Position numbers and translations under genes: made by a program. From NCBI GenBank assembly GCA_902527545.1, contig CABZPR010000001.1, positions 1-64,000 of the forward strand: a DNA stretch of 64,000 nt, written 5' to 3'. The first letter of the stretch is position 1; the number at the start of each line of letters is the position of its first letter. The notes under the pieces were generated by a model. It was not told the DNA's origin and ran no database searches. It saw only the letters and a program-made list of their open reading frames with translations. Source of the DNA: an uncultured Alphaproteobacteria bacterium. Its GTDB lineage: Bacteria > Pseudomonadota > Alphaproteobacteria > HIMB59. Positions 62,788-64,000 of the stretch are shown here, piece by piece.

Positions 62788-64000
62788 TTAGTACCTATAT
62801 GTATCTTTCTTAAATGGACCTTGTTGCTCAACTCCTAAATAATCGCTTTGTTCCTTGGACATTTCAGTCAATTTAGCACCAACTTTTTGTAAATGAAACA
62901 TTGCAACCATTTCATCTAGTTTTTTAGGAAGGACATAGACTTTATTTTCATAGTTTTTGTAATTCTCCCAAATTTCGATTTGAGCTAAAACCTGATTTGA
63001 GAATGATGCACTCATCACAAAACTAGGATGGCCAGTGGCATTACCTAGGTTCACTAACCTTCCCTTTGAAAGAATTATTAGCTTCTTACCATCCGGAAAT
63101 GTTACTTGGTCAACTTGAGGTTTTATCTCTTCCCATTTATAGTTTTGCAAATCATCTATTTGAATTTCATTATCAAAGTGTCCGATATTACAGACAATTG
63201 CTCGGTCTTTCATTTCTCTCATATGGTCTTGGGTAATGATATCTTTGTTGCCTGTTGCAGTTACAAATATATCAGCATACTTACATGCATCATCCATAGT
63301 GACAACCTCATAGCCTTCCATTGCTGCTTGAAGTGCACAAATAGGATCAACTTCTGTTACTTGAACTCTAGCCCCGGCCCCTCTTAATGAAGCTGCGCTA
63401 CCTTTTCCAACATCTCCAAACCCAGCAACAACTGCTACTTTACCAGCCATCATTACGTCAGTTCCTCTTCTAATTCCGTCTACTAAACTCTCCTTACAAC
63501 CGTATAAATTATCAAATTTACTTTTTGTTACCGAGTCATTCACATTTATAGCAGGAACTTGAAGAGTTCCTTTGGATGCCATTTGCTCTAAACGAAGAAC
63601 GCCTGTGGTAGTTTCTTCAGATAGTCCTCTAACATTTTTTAATAGCTCAGGATACTTCTCGTGCATTCGAAGTGTTAAGTCTCCGCCATCGTCTAGTATC
63701 ATATTAGGCTCCCACCCATCTGCCTCAATTGTTTGATCAATACACCACCAAAATTCCTCTTCACTCATACCCTTCCAGGCAAAAACAGGTGTACCGCTTT
63801 GGGCAATCGCAGCAGCTGCATGATCTTGAGTAGAGTAAATGTTACAAGAACTCCATCGACATTTGGCGCCAAGTGCTACAAGTGTTTCAATTAAAACAGC
63901 AGTTTGTATGGTCATATGAAGGCAACCCATAATATTGGCTCCAGCTAACGGTTTTGACTCTCCATATTGTTCACGAATAGCCATTAATCCTGGCATTTCA
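62788..64000 (-). CDS. ahcY: Adenosylhomocysteinase, N-terminus beyond the window
   Basis: Hydrolyses S-adenosylhomocysteine to adenosine and homocysteine. About 404 residues seen. [39 protein letters not shown], the NAD fold [18 protein letters not shown] and the closing KKDTYRY are canonical. The visible ATG at 63996 is internal ([12 protein letters not shown]); roughly 50 residues should lie outside. With metK it regenerates SAM; the MetE-core protein and methyltransferase elsewhere in the window depend on it. Confidence 0.97.
   Translation of the reverse strand, partial: EMPGLMAIREQYGESKPLAGANIMGCLHMTIQTAVLIETLVALGAKCRWSSCNIYSTQDHAAAAIAQSGTPVFAWKGMSEEEFWWCIDQTIEADGWEPNMILDDGGDLTLRMHEKYPELLKNVRGLSEETTTGVLRLEQMASKGTLQVPAINVNDSVTKSKFDNLYGCKESLVDGIRRGTDVMMAGKVAVVAGFGDVGKGSAASLRGAGARVQVTEVDPICALQAAMEGYEVVTMDDACKYADIFVTATGNKDIITQDHMREMKDRAIVCNIGHFDNEIQIDDLQNYKWEEIKPQVDQVTFPDGKKLIILSKGRLVNLGNATGHPSFVMSASFSNQVLAQIEIWENYKNYENKVYVLPKKLDEMVAMFHLQKVGAKLTEMSKEQSDYLGVEQQGPFKKDTYRY

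Noticed and set aside
1-64000. CRISPR arrays, insertion sequences, prophage genes, integrases
   Set aside because: No direct-repeat arrays with regular spacers, transposase or integrase motifs were seen on either strand.

Overview
The window is a compact, AT-rich bacterial chromosome segment. Gaps between genes are mostly a few bases, many genes overlap (TAATG, ATGA), and no gene-free stretch exceeds 300 bases. Gene content points to a free-living marine alphaproteobacterium of the SAR11-like / HIMB59 (AEGEAN-169) kind: several sugar-type ABC importers with solute-binding proteins, a DddP-like DMSP lyase, a phosphonoacetate pathway, and the ahcY-metK-tsaE-amgK-murU-trxA block. The lineage is inferred from gene content only; there is no rRNA in the window.

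Layout. 1-3015 (minus): fatty-acid oxidation pair (acyl-CoA synthetase, cut by the window edge, and a FadN-like fusion enzyme). 3147-14478 (plus): a defence island that looks richer in G+C than its surroundings, with a type I restriction-modification system (hsdM-hsdS-hsdR), a YgjP-like metallopeptidase, an unknown small protein, a NucS-like nuclease with a possible modified-base reader, and a four-part Cas4-like / RNase H-like / SF1 helicase protein. 14502-15917: rmuC. 16077-23726: an accessory stretch of small, mostly secreted or zinc-ribbon proteins, an aberrant tRNA-like element, and a pentameric ligand-gated ion channel that carries a PDZ domain and an acetylcholine-receptor-like vicinal cysteine pair. 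23690-24960: a CsoR-type metal or sulfur regulator with a perfect palindromic operator between a DUF4396 membrane protein and a cytochrome c.

25140-32368: an alpha-glucoside-type ABC importer (binding protein, two permeases, ATPase) with GH4 and GH1 glycosidases. 32373-36032: an SDR dehydrogenase, a lone IolD-like ThDP enzyme and a D-2-hydroxyacid dehydrogenase. 36036-44599 (minus): one eight-gene unit coupling a zinc alcohol dehydrogenase, a five-component ABC importer with two ATPases, a PQQ-type periplasmic dehydrogenase and an SMP-30 lactonase. It lies opposite an AcoR-like regulator that has lost its sigma-54 ATPase domain. 45856-49807: ferredoxin-NADP reductase, then a methyltransferase-like / DddP-like / SMR-transporter operon. 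49808-59233: a UgpBAEC-type ABC importer wrapped around phnA and phnY, followed by a MetE-core methyltransferase and a PhpC-like iron alcohol dehydrogenase; together they suggest uptake and oxidation of a phosphonate alcohol. 59230-64000 (minus): housekeeping genes trxA, murU, amgK, tsaE, metK, ahcY, with addAB absent from the place where alphaproteobacteria usually keep it.

The best candidates for something undescribed are the PDZ-fused nicotinic-like channel, the odd tRNA-like element, the nuclease/helicase pair in the defence island, and the DddP-linked operon whose SMR protein lacks the essential glutamate.
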